A DNA stretch of 7,711 nt, from the NCBI GenBank assembly GCA_027080315.1, contig JALWSI010000061.1, positions 1-7,711 on the forward strand. Reading direction: 5' to 3'. Position 1 is the stretch's first letter. Every line of letters starts with the position of its first letter. Below are positions 1 to 5,660 of the stretch, in pieces. This DNA is from a bacterium (GTDB lineage: Bacteria > Thermosulfidibacterota > Thermosulfidibacteria > Thermosulfidibacterales > JALWSI01). A program made the position numbers and the translations under genes. The notes beneath the pieces are model-generated. The model had not been told where the DNA came from, searched no databases, and saw nothing but the letters and a program-made list of their open reading frames with translations.

Positions 1-15
1 CCTGCATCCCACCCC

Positions 16-43
16 TTGACAGATATGGGCATATGCCTATTTA
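16..43 (+). promoter_or_regulatory. Candidate sigma-70 promoter of the DUF5320/DUF134 cluster
   Basis: A perfect -35 hexamer TTGACA lies at 16-21. Sixteen bases later there is a TATTTA -10-like hexamer at 38-43, within a T/A-rich stretch. A start of transcription near position 50 would leave a short leader before the Shine-Dalgarno AGGAGGTG at 76-83. A palindromic repeat occupies the -35/-10 spacer and its second copy lies just downstream of the expected start, so the promoter looks regulated. The -10 is imperfect, and TATTAT at 42-47 is an alternative with a longer spacer. Confidence 0.6.
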
Positions 44-64
44 TTATTAACGGGCATATGCCTA
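27..64 (+). repeat. Tandem palindromic operator-like repeats
   Basis: The 13-mer GGGCATATGCCTA occurs exactly twice, at 27-39 and 52-64, 25 bp apart. Each copy contains the perfect 10-bp palindrome GGCATATGCC (28-37 and 53-62). The first sits between the -35 and -10 hexamers and the second just after the expected transcription start. That is the geometry expected for a dimeric regulator blocking the promoter. The DUF134 helix-turn-helix protein encoded at the end of the same cluster is the obvious candidate ligand, but that pairing is inference. Confidence 0.65.
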
Positions 65-87
65 AGAAATCCATTAGGAGGTGCAAG

Positions 88-462
88 ATGCCAGGATTTG
101 ATGGAACTGGACCTTGGGGATTGGGTCCCAGAACAGGAGGAGGTAGAGGATTCTGTCCCCCAGGCTCTGGACCCGCATATGGGTACTACAGAGGAGGATT
201 CTACGGTGTAGGTAGAGGCGGCCTTCCCTGGGGTGGAGGCAGAGGAAGAACCTGGGGAGGGGGAAGAGGCTGGTGGTGGAGAGGCAGGTTTGTTCCTCCC
301 ACCTGGGGATGGTACACTCCCCTCTATCCCAGCTGGAGCATCTCTTCCCAGGACGAGGCTCAGTTTTTGAGAGATGAAATAAAGTTCCTTGAAGAGCGCA
401 TGGCCCAGATGCAACAGAGGCTGAACGAGCTTGAGTCTGAAACCGGGTCAGTAGAGGAGTAA
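88..462 (+). CDS. DUF5320-like Gly/Trp/Arg-rich protein with C-terminal coiled coil
   Basis: Predicted protein of 124 residues. The start at 88 is chosen because a strong Shine-Dalgarno AGGAGGTG (76-83) lies four bases upstream and the protein then opens with MPGFDGTGPWGLGPRTGGGRG, the hallmark N-terminus of DUF5320 proteins. A longer reading frame back to 16 would run through the promoter. Residues 10-70 are dominated by Gly, Arg and Trp (GWWW near 61-64), with one cysteine (Cys23). Residues 87-117 form a charged heptad-like helix, probably a coiled coil for oligomerisation. The biochemical role is unknown. In anaerobes, proteins of this type usually sit near DUF134 regulators and NifX/NifB-like Fe-Mo-cofactor-domain or Mrp-type ATPase genes, which hints at metal-cofactor handling, but none of those partners is in the window. 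The next gene begins three bases after the stop. Confidence 0.8.
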   Translation: MPGFDGTGPWGLGPRTGGGRGFCPPGSGPAYGYYRGGFYGVGRGGLPWGGGRGRTWGGGRGWWWRGRFVPPTWGWYTPLYPSWSISSQDEAQFLRDEIKFLEERMAQMQQRLNELESETGSVEE

Positions 463-465
463 AAG

Positions 466-717
466 ATGCAAAGAGGAGCAGGCGGAGGTAGAGGCGGCGG
501 CATGGGCGGAGGCCGTGGAGGTGGTAGAGGCATGGGTGGAGGAGGCCGCGGAGGGGGTAGAGGCATGGGTGGAGGAATGGGCAGAGGTATGGGAGCCGGC
601 AGAGGGGGAACCTGTGTATGTCCCCGCTGCGGCTACAAAGTGGAACACATACCTGGAAATCCATGCGTCAACCAGAGCTGTCCCCACTGCAATGTTCCCC
701 TTGTGAGGGGAGAGTAG
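466..717 (+). CDS. Gly/Arg-rich small protein with C-terminal zinc-ribbon-like module
   Basis: Predicted protein of 83 residues in two parts. Residues 3-48 are almost entirely Gly, Arg and Met, built from repeats of GGGRGGG and RGMGGG. Residues 50-75 carry six cysteines in a C-x-C-x2-C ... C-x4-C-x2-C pattern (Cys50, 52, 55, 67, 72, 75), including CPRCGY and CPHC knuckles that look able to bind Zn or possibly Fe. Small proteins with this cysteine tail and a Gly-rich head recur next to DUF5320 and DUF134 genes, but I know of no assigned function. The Shine-Dalgarno GAGGAG lies at 454-459, inside the end of the upstream gene, which suggests translational coupling. The Gly/Arg tract could bind nucleic acid or form a flexible, aggregation-prone segment; that is speculation. 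The repetitive DNA also creates long open frames on the opposite strand, which I regard as artefacts. Confidence 0.75.
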   Translation: MQRGAGGGRGGGMGGGRGGGRGMGGGGRGGGRGMGGGMGRGMGAGRGGTCVCPRCGYKVEHIPGNPCVNQSCPHCNVPLVRGE

Positions 718-720
718 AGA

Positions 721-1059
721 GTGAGCAGGCCACCCAAAAAGAGGAGGGTGTGCTGGAGGTGGGGATGGCGCAGGTTCTCTCCAGAGGTTCCGGGGGGAGA
801 AGAGGTGCTTCTCACCCCCGATGAGCTTGAGGCCATACGCCTATGTGACGGAGAAGGTCTTTACCACGAAGAGGCGGCAGAGAGGATGGGGGTATCGCGC
901 CAGACCCTGGGCAGAATCCTCTCTGCTGCCCGACAAAAAGTGGCCTTGGCATTAACCGAAGGAAGGCCCATAGTACACCTGCCGTCGGAAGATCCACAGG
1001 TAGAGAGGTTTGTGGAGTTCTCACCCCAGAGGAGAAGATGGAGGGGTGGAAGAGGTTAG
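721..1059 (+). CDS. DUF134 (UPF0251) family helix-turn-helix DNA-binding protein
   Basis: Predicted protein of 112 residues starting at GTG 721, three bases after the previous stop, with a purine-rich Shine-Dalgarno GGGGAGAG at 707-714. The N-terminus MSRPPKKRRV and the segment LTPDELEAIRLCDGEGLYHE (31-50) are characteristic of DUF134. A sigma-region-4-like helix-turn-helix follows at about 49-76, with recognition-helix residues around GVSRQTLGRILSAARQK. The family is annotated as putative DNA-binding; its targets are largely uncharacterised. Typical members carry extra N-terminal cysteines, while here only Cys11 and Cys42 are present. The C-terminal 20 residues are unusual: RRRWRGGRG echoes the Gly/Arg-rich composition of the two upstream products. 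Position at the end of the cluster, with paired palindromes at the cluster promoter, suggests an autoregulator (inferred). Confidence 0.85.
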   Translation: MSRPPKKRRVCWRWGWRRFSPEVPGGEEVLLTPDELEAIRLCDGEGLYHEEAAERMGVSRQTLGRILSAARQKVALALTEGRPIVHLPSEDPQVERFVEFSPQRRRWRGGRG

Positions 1060-1301
1060 CTCCTGCTGGGCACCATAGAGCCCTTCTTTCGGGCGTAGGA
1101 AATCATAAAAAGCCATATCTCAAGGTACTATTCAAAAATATAAAGTGGATTCCCGTTAAGAACACATTTCTCAAAGGGCAGGGCTCTAAACCAACTTTTT
1201 TAGGATACAAAACCTTTTAGGATACCCCAATCCCCAAACAAGGAGCTTCACCTACCCATTGTTAGGTTGACCCCGCCTCTTCTTCATCATAGGAAGATTC
1301 C
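1060..1301. other. Intergenic region without a convincing gene
   Basis: About 240 bases between the DUF134 gene and the short ORF ahead of the membrane fusion gene. It is more A/T-rich than its flanks. I see an 11-bp direct repeat at 1198-1225, a weak 4-bp GCCC/GGGC hairpin (1080-1094) without a T-tract, and a TATAAA at 1139-1144 with no good -35. A TTGACC at 1267-1272 could serve as a -35 for the membrane fusion gene, but no clean -10 follows it. No tRNA or clear terminator was recognised. Confidence 0.5.
1198..1225 (+). repeat. Short direct repeat TTTTAGGATAC (two copies)
   Basis: TTTTAGGATAC occurs at 1198-1208 and again at 1215-1225, a 17-bp period. Flanking bases are also similar (AC before and A/C-rich after). 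It may be a regulator site for the downstream fusion-protein gene or a small duplication. No palindrome is present within each copy. Confidence 0.4.
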
Positions 1302-1373
1302 ATGTTTCGGAAGAGGTTAAAGGCATGCGTAAAGGGATGGCAACCTACTCTGCACCAGACGGGGAATAGATGA
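1302..1373 (+). CDS. Possible 23-codon leader peptide overlapping the membrane fusion gene
   Basis: An ATG at 1302 is preceded by AGGAAG (1291-1296) at five bases, a good Shine-Dalgarno. The frame runs 23 codons (MFRKRLKACV then a Trp/Gln/His-containing tail) and ends at TGA 1371-1373. That stop overlaps the next gene's ATG at 1370 as ATGA, the same coupling used elsewhere in this window. The product is short and basic and matches no family I recognise. It may be a translated leader that couples or attenuates expression of the downstream gene, or the overlap may be chance. A second short frame from ATG 1325 ends at TAG 1367-1369, directly abutting the same start codon, and has no comparable ribosome-binding site. 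Confidence 0.35.
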   Translation: MFRKRLKACVKGWQPTLHQTGNR

Positions 1374-2479
1374 CAGAGCAAATGCCCAAAGAGAACAACA
1401 ACAAGAGGAAGAGAATCGTTCTCTACACCGCGGCTGTGGTGCTCCTGCTGGTTCTCGTAAAAGGGGGATTCTGGCTTCACTACCGCTTCACCCATGCCAC
1501 CACCGATGATGCCTTTGTAGAGTCTGATCTGGTTAAGATCTCTCCCCTTGTACCGGGGCACATTGCAAAGATGCTTGTGGACGAGTCTTACAAGGTGAAG
1601 AAAGGGGATCTTCTCTTCGTTATTGACGACAGAGACTACAGGGCAAGGCTCGCTGTGGCAAAGGCCACCCTAAATGAGGCCCAGAAAGCCGCCAAGGCCC
1701 AAAACGCAACCCTTCAGAAGGCTATTGAGAACCTTGAGATGGTGAGAGAAGAGGTGCCCCAGCAGATAGCCCTGGCAAAGGCGGCTATGGAGTCTGCTCA
1801 GGCAGAGCTCATCCATGCCCAAAGGGACTACAAAAGGTTCAAGGCCATGTTCTCAAAGAGGGCCGTTGGAAAGCGGAAGCTTGAAGAGATTGAGACCAGG
1901 TTGAAGGTGGCAAAGGGAACCTACCAGGCCAGAAAGGCCGCTTACAAAGAGGCCTTAGTGAAGAGAAGAAGCATAACCCTGGCAGAAAAGACCGTTGCAG
2001 AGGCAAAGATGGGCTTAGCAGCCGCCTTGGCAAAGGTGAAAAGGGCAAAGAGAGAGGTGGAGGCTGCAGAGCTCAACTTAGAGCACACAAAGGTGAAAAG
2101 CCCTCTCAACGGAGTGGTGGCAAAGAGGTTTCTTAACCAGGGAGACTACGCGGCCCCAGGGTATCCTGTGGTGAGCCTATACGACACCAGCAACATCTAT
2201 GTGATTGCCAATCTTGAAGAGACAAAGGCCCGTCACGTGAAGCTGGGCGCCCCTGTTGACATAAATGTGGACACCTATCCAGGAACCACCTTGAAGGGAA
2301 AGGTGGTGCGCATAGGAGCGGCCTCTGCAGCGAAGTTCGCCTTAATCCCCAGGGATGTCACAGCAGGAGAGTTCACCAAAGTGGTTCAGAGAATACCCAT
2401 AAAGATCGCCATTGTTGACAACAAGGGCAAGGCCCTTCTGCCTGGGATGTCTGTAGAGGTGGGAATAAGAAACCAATAG
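1370..2479 (+). CDS. HlyD/EmrA-type membrane fusion (periplasmic adaptor) protein
   Basis: Predicted protein of 369 residues, close to the usual EmrA length of about 390. A short basic cytoplasmic N-terminus precedes one membrane anchor (about 16-35). A lipoyl/biotinyl half-motif follows (about 57-92, with VPGHIAKMLVDESYKVKKGD), then a long Ala/Lys/Glu-rich coiled-coil hairpin (about 93-240), the second lipoyl half (241-270, VKSPLNGVVAKRFLNQGDYA) and a beta-barrel domain. The segment near 335-346, FTKVVQRIPIKI, is an EmrA hallmark. Family members bridge an inner-membrane MFS or ABC exporter to a TolC-like channel for drug or toxic-compound efflux. Here neither partner is adjacent: the next gene is convergent. 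The substrate therefore cannot be inferred. The start is ATG 1370 with GGGGA at 1361-1365; ATG 1382 is an alternative. The 33-base gap to the convergent selD end has no clear terminator. Confidence 0.88.
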   Translation: MTEQMPKENNNKRKRIVLYTAAVVLLLVLVKGGFWLHYRFTHATTDDAFVESDLVKISPLVPGHIAKMLVDESYKVKKGDLLFVIDDRDYRARLAVAKATLNEAQKAAKAQNATLQKAIENLEMVREEVPQQIALAKAAMESAQAELIHAQRDYKRFKAMFSKRAVGKRKLEEIETRLKVAKGTYQARKAAYKEALVKRRSITLAEKTVAEAKMGLAAALAKVKRAKREVEAAELNLEHTKVKSPLNGVVAKRFLNQGDYAAPGYPVVSLYDTSNIYVIANLEETKARHVKLGAPVDINVDTYPGTTLKGKVVRIGAASAAKFALIPRDVTAGEFTKVVQRIPIKIAIVDNKGKALLPGMSVEVGIRNQ

Positions 2480-2512
2480 AGCTCCAGAAACGAGCGTAAG
2501 GAGCCATACCCC

Positions 2513-3535
2513 CTAATCTTCTGCCACCACTCTTAAATGTCTATCTTCAAGTTCAACCACCCTTCCCACAACAACCCCTGGAATGAGGGGTGCTTTAGCT
2601 TCGGGAACTGAGATGAACAGCCCGCCAGAGGTCTGAGGATCGTAGAGAAGCATCTCAAAAGGATGATGATCAAAGGCCTTATGCAGATGGTCTGCCACAA
2701 AATCCCTGTTTCTGTAGGCTGCAGCAGGAATAAGCCCCATATTGGCATACTCAAGGGCATGGGGATGAACCACAGGCAACCTATCAATCCACAGTTCTAT
2801 GGTTACCCCGCTGGCCCTTGCCATCTCAAAGGCGTGGCCTACGAGACCGAAGCCGGTAACATCGGTACACGCACTTGCCCCTGCCTCCAACATGGCCTCT
2901 GAAGCCTCAGCATTGAGCCTGCTCATCACCTCAATAGCGGCCTCTGTAGCCTCATTTGAGGCAAGTCCACCTTTGATGGCGGTGGTGACAAAACCGGTGC
3001 CTAAGGGTTTAGTCAAAACCAGGAGCTCCCCAGTTTTTGCAGAGGCGTTGGTGACTATCCTGTCTGGATGCACAACCCCTGTCACAGAGAGACCGTACTT
3101 AAGCTCAAGGTCGTCAACGCTATGCCCCCCCAAAAGCACCGCATCAGCCTCTGAGACTGCCTGGGCACCACCCTCCAGAACACTACTCAACACCTCAAGG
3201 GGCAGCTCGCAGGTGGGAAAGGAGACTATGTTCATGGCGGTCAAAGGCCTGCCACCCATGGCGTAAACGTCAGAAAGCGAGTTGGCAGCGGCAATGCGAC
3301 CAAAGGCGTAAGGGTCGTCCACCACGGGGGTGATGAAGTCCACAGTCTGGATCAAGGCCGTGGTCTCATTCAAGAGATAGACCCCTGCGTCGTCTGAGGT
3401 CTCCATACCAACAAGCACCTCTGGCTTTGTAGGCGACGAGACGGATTTGAGCACCCGGGCCAGGTCCCCTGGCCCCAGCTTGGCCCCTCACCCTGAGGCC
3501 CGAACCGTGGTGGTAAGCCTCTTGATCTCCCTCAT
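2513..3535 (-). CDS. selD: Selenophosphate synthetase (selenide, water dikinase), selenocysteine-containing
   Basis: SelD makes selenophosphate from selenide and ATP, the Se donor for selenocysteine and selenouridine in tRNA. The gene should be read from ATG 3535, not GTG 3454, giving 340 residues. The recovered N-terminus is [15 protein letters not shown], then the TGA codon at 3490..3488, then [16 protein letters not shown] is residue 16 and aligns with catalytic Cys17 of E. coli SelD (G-C-G-C-K), and Lys19 aligns with essential Lys20. Other family motifs are intact: SDDAGVY (Asp48/Asp49), [11 protein letters not shown] (from 65), SDVYAMGG (Asp89), GGHSVDD (from 136), [11 protein letters not shown] (Asp225) and DPQTSGG (from 299). 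The start overlaps the yedF stop as ATGA. Sec at this position is known in many bacterial SelDs. Starting at GTG 3454 would remove the whole catalytic loop. An inactivating nonsense mutation is the alternative, but position, flanking conservation and the downstream hairpin argue strongly against it. Confidence 0.93.
3457..3490 (-). promoter_or_regulatory. Candidate bacterial SECIS element with Sec UGA codon in selD
   Basis: The UGA is at 3490..3488. Starting 13 bases after it, the mRNA forms a perfect 8-bp stem GGGCCAGG / CCUGGCCC with a GGA loop (3475..3457). If the last G-C pair opens, the loop becomes GGGAC. Loop guanines lie about 20-22 bases from the UGA, comparable to the GGU loop of E. 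coli fdhF read by SelB. An outer AGC/GCU pairing could extend the stem. Spacing, the short stem and the loop G's fit the general bacterial SECIS pattern. The hairpin coincides with codons for the conserved GPGDLAR stretch, so part of the complementarity could come from G/C-rich codons. Confidence 0.75.
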
Positions 3536-4140
3536 CCTATTGTCACCACCTTATCCCCACTGGTCAGCCTCTCAACGGTGTCGTACATGTTGGTGATCAC
3601 CCCCACCCCAAGCTGATCCTTCACCCCAAAAAACTCAAGGCAGGTGCCACAAGAGTAGAGCTCAACCCCTGACTTCTCAAGCTCCCTCAAAGGCTCAAGG
3701 ACCGAAGAGGTGGTGAGGGTTAGGAAGACTCCACGATTGAGAAAGAGAATCCTTTTGGGGAGACGGCTTGCCTCGGTCAAAGTGGCAATGAAGGCCCTCA
3801 TAAGCAGACTGCCCAGCTCCTCTTCTGGACCAATGGAGTCGCTGGTGATCAAAAAGGTCACCCCTTCTTCCCCTTGTTTACGAAGCTCCTGAGACCCTTC
3901 GGTTGAAGGAAGGGAGCAGGTGTATCCCTTGGCTATTGTGAGGACAAATGTGCCCTCTTTATCTGACACCTCAACGGCACAGCCCTGGCTCTCTGCAAAC
4001 CTACGCACATTCTCGCACGAGGCCTGGTTATCCACCAATACAGTGATCACTCCCTCATCAATCTTCTCTAAGGCCTCTTTTGTCTTCAACACGGGAACGG
4101 GACAGGACAATCCCCTTGCATCAACCTCTCTATCGTTCAT
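3532..4140 (-). CDS. yedF: YedF-type selenium metabolism sulfurtransferase-like protein (TusA + DsrE-like domains)
   Basis: Predicted protein of 202 residues. The N-terminal TusA/SirA-like domain (about 1-72) holds the signature [18 protein letters not shown] with reactive Cys13 in the C-P-x-P motif. The C-terminal DsrE/DsrF-like domain (about 91-200) ends with a Cys pair in [13 protein letters not shown] (Cys164, Cys167). This two-domain architecture defines the selenium-metabolism YedF family, which co-occurs with selD and is thought to carry or relay persulfide/selenosulfide species; its exact chemistry is not established. Both gene junctions are ATGA overlaps: its start overlaps the upstream desulfurase stop (4140..4137) and its stop overlaps the selD start (3535..3532). 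This points to translational coupling and a shared task. Further cysteines (42, 54, 75) lie outside the two motifs. Confidence 0.9.
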   Translation of the reverse strand: MNDREVDARGLSCPVPVLKTKEALEKIDEGVITVLVDNQASCENVRRFAESQGCAVEVSDKEGTFVLTIAKGYTCSLPSTEGSQELRKQGEEGVTFLITSDSIGPEEELGSLLMRAFIATLTEASRLPKRILFLNRGVFLTLTTSSVLEPLRELEKSGVELYSCGTCLEFFGVKDQLGVGVITNMYDTVERLTSGDKVVTIG

Positions 4141-5297
4141 GGTGTCGCCTCCCGGGCTATGGAGCTCAAAGCATCAATCACCACAGCCACATCATCTTCG
4201 GTGTTTGTGAATCCAAAAGAGATCCTAACAGTACCCTCAGGAAAGGTTCCAATGGCCCTGTGGGCAGACGGAGCACAGTGCAGCCCTGGTCTGGTCATTA
4301 TTCCGTACTTTTGGTCAAGAATGGTAGAGGTCCACCCCGGATCCATACCCCTCACCAGTACCGAGCAGACTGCCACCCTCTCATCTCCCTGAGGGCCCCA
4401 CAGGGAGATTCCCTCCATCCCCTTAAACCTCTCCATAAAAAGCCCTAAAAGCCCCCTCTCGTGGGCGTGGATTCTCTCCAGTCCCACAGACTCCAGCCAC
4501 TCTAAGGCCGCATTGAGGCCGGCAATCCCCTCTGCGTTAGGGGTACCGCTCTCGTAAAGATCGGGAAGTATTTGGGGCTGTACCTCCTCCTCAGAGTTAC
4601 TCCCAGTGCCTCCACAAACGAGGGGGGGAGGCAGCTCATCACCTGAGATCACAAGCCCACCTGTCCCCTTTGGTCCCCCTAAGCCCTTGTGACCTGTGAA
4701 GGCAAGGTAGTCTATCTTGAGACGCTGAACATCAATGGGGAGAACCCCAGCAGTCTGAGCCGCATCCACCAGCAATAAGGCCCCAGTCTCCTTTGCTACC
4801 CGAGAAACATCCTCCAGGGGCACCACCTCTCCCATCACATTGGAGCCATGGTTCACCACAACTATTCGGGGCATCACCTGAAAGCAGAGCCTCTCAAACT
4901 CTTCCAACCAGTGGTGAGCAGCCGTGCCCCCTTTTGGCGATATGGTATGAACCTTCACCCCCCTTCTCTCACAAAGGGCGTGTAGAGGACGCATAACCGC
5001 ATTGTGCTGAAAGGGGGTGACCACAACCTCATCCCTTTGCTTCAACACTCCAAAGGCGAGGTTTATGGCCTCTGTGGCGTTCTTGGTGAAGATCACTCTA
5101 TCGCTACTGGGAGCACCAAATAGGTTAGCCAGTCTGCTGCGGCATTGGTAGAGAATACGCCCTGCCTCCACCGAGAGCCTGTGCCCAGAGCGACCGGGGT
5201 TACCCCCCACCTCTTCCATATACCTAACCATGGCCTCCACCACCCCTGGCGGTTTGGGGAATCCAGTAGCAGCGTGGTCAAGATATACGAGTCTCAT
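4137..5297 (-). CDS. Cysteine desulfurase family protein (class V aminotransferase fold), likely Se/S donor
   Basis: PLP enzyme of 386 residues that releases sulfur (or selenium) from cysteine (or selenocysteine). It resembles the SufS/CsdB-like subgroup found beside selD and yed[17 protein letters not shown] is the N-terminal signature. Visible cofactor residues are His98 (stacking; FQHN), Asp178 and Gln181 (VDAAQ), and the Schiff-base Lys204 in [15 protein letters not shown]. Catalytic Cys341 lies in [12 protein letters not shown], followed by the conserved [16 protein letters not shown] chose ATG 5297 because it directly precedes the family signature and has AAGGA upstream, overlapping the stop of the preceding gene. 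The longer frame to 5318 would need a TTG start inside that gene. The stop overlaps the yedF start (ATGA). Context suggests selenium delivery to SelD, but the sequence alone cannot separate selenocysteine lyase from cysteine desulfurase activity. Confidence 0.9.
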   Translation of the reverse strand: MRLVYLDHAATGFPKPPGVVEAMVRYMEEVGGNPGRSGHRLSVEAGRILYQCRSRLANLFGAPSSDRVIFTKNATEAINLAFGVLKQRDEVVVTPFQHNAVMRPLHALCERRGVKVHTISPKGGTAAHHWLEEFERLCFQVMPRIVVVNHGSNVMGEVVPLEDVSRVAKETGALLLVDAAQTAGVLPIDVQRLKIDYLAFTGHKGLGGPKGTGGLVISGDELPPPLVCGGTGSNSEEEVQPQILPDLYESGTPNAEGIAGLNAALEWLESVGLERIHAHERGLLGLFMERFKGMEGISLWGPQGDERVAVCSVLVRGMDPGWTSTILDQKYGIMTRPGLHCAPSAHRAIGTFPEGTVRISFGFTNTEDDVAVVIDALSSIAREATP

Positions 5298-5304
5298 CAG
5301 ATCC

Positions 5305-5571
5305 TTACACCTTTGCAACCTTTAAACTCAAAGGAAGGGTCTCGGGCATAAGATACACTCCGCTGACCTTGTCTTGGCATCTCTCTTCAATCACAGAGAT
5401 ACCCTCTTTCAAAAAGCCTTTGCTGATCAACAGAGAAACCCCGCATTCGCTACTCACAACCTTGGGAGTGGGAATAACCAGGCACTCTACCCCCTTATCT
5501 TTCAGAGCGTTCTCTATTTCAAAGGCGTAATGCCCGCTTTTGGGAACAATAAGCACACCCTCTCTCTTCAT
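5305..5571 (-). CDS. DUF3343 family protein, putative Se/S carrier
   Basis: Predicted protein of 88 residues matching the DUF3343 pattern (Pfam lists the family as a putative Se/S carrier-like protein): a hydrophobic beta strand (GVLIVP), then a helix with HYAFEIENALKDKG, then LVIPTPKVVSSECGVSLLIS. Cys43 in the SSECG motif is the likely carrier residue; Cys30 and Cys65 are additional. The family has been noted to co-occur with selenium-utilisation genes, and here it is the first gene of the selenium operon, seven bases ahead of the desulfurase. The Shine-Dalgarno near ATG 5571 is poor (TAAGG only one base away). GTG at codon 6 is an alternative with AGAGAGGG just before it, but it would shorten the first strand. 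A selenium-carrier role is inferred from family and context. Confidence 0.8.
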   Translation of the reverse strand: MKREGVLIVPKSGHYAFEIENALKDKGVECLVIPTPKVVSSECGVSLLISKGFLKEGISVIEERCQDKVSGVYLMPETLPLSLKVAKV

Positions 5572-5580
5572 GCCTTAGAT

Positions 5581-5607
5581 TTAAGCCCTAAAAAAGATAA
5601 GGCTCAA
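5581..5607 (-). promoter_or_regulatory. Leader hairpin just upstream of the selenium operon
   Basis: On the minus-strand transcript, UUGAGCC (5607..5601) pairs completely with GGCUUAA (5587..5581) in a 7-bp stem that includes one G-U pair. The 13-base loop is U-rich. The stem ends ten bases before the first start codon (ATG 5571), close to the weak ribosome-binding site, so it could influence initiation. It is small and may be chance. I could not identify a convincing minus-strand promoter in 5608-5747. Confidence 0.3.
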
Positions 5608-5660
5608 ATAAGTATTCTTAATAGAAACCATGCAAAGATATTCCTTTTCAAAATAGACAC

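Noticed and set aside
16-87. N-terminal extension of the DUF5320-like protein back to position 16
   Set aside because: It would translate the promoter and operator repeats from a TTG. The strong Shine-Dalgarno and the family N-terminus place the start at 88.
360-687. Long Pro-, Ser/Thr/Ala- or Leu-rich open frames on the minus strand opposite the Gly-rich genes
   Set aside because: They are complements of repetitive GGA/GGC codons, have no ribosome-binding sites and no family resemblance.
1080-1094. Terminator after the DUF134 gene
   Set aside because: The hairpin has only 4 bp (GCCC/GGGC) and no following T-run.
1038-1220. A 60-codon basic plus-strand frame overlapping the end of the DUF134 gene
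   Set aside because: It has a GGAG upstream of ATG 1038 but shows no recognisable domain, runs through A/T-rich noncoding sequence and overlaps a real gene end.
2480-2510. Bidirectional terminator between the convergent adaptor and selD genes
   Set aside because: Only a 5-bp GCTCC/GGAGC pairing with a 14-base loop and no T-tract is present; this is too weak to call.
2513-3454. selD as a 313-codon gene starting at GTG 3454
   Set aside because: This removes the catalytic loop and the Gly-rich N-terminus that are clearly encoded upstream through the TGA. It also leaves an 80-base gap in an operon that otherwise overlaps by ATGA.
3532-3534. The yedF stop TGA as a second Sec codon, since the frame stays open for some distance after it
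   Set aside because: YedF proteins end at about this length, the TGA is part of the ATGA coupling with selD, and the readthrough translation resembles no family.
5298-5318. Seven-residue N-terminal extension of the desulfurase from TTG 5318
   Set aside because: TTG lies inside the DUF3343 gene, while ATG 5297 has AAGGA upstream and begins exactly at the family signature.
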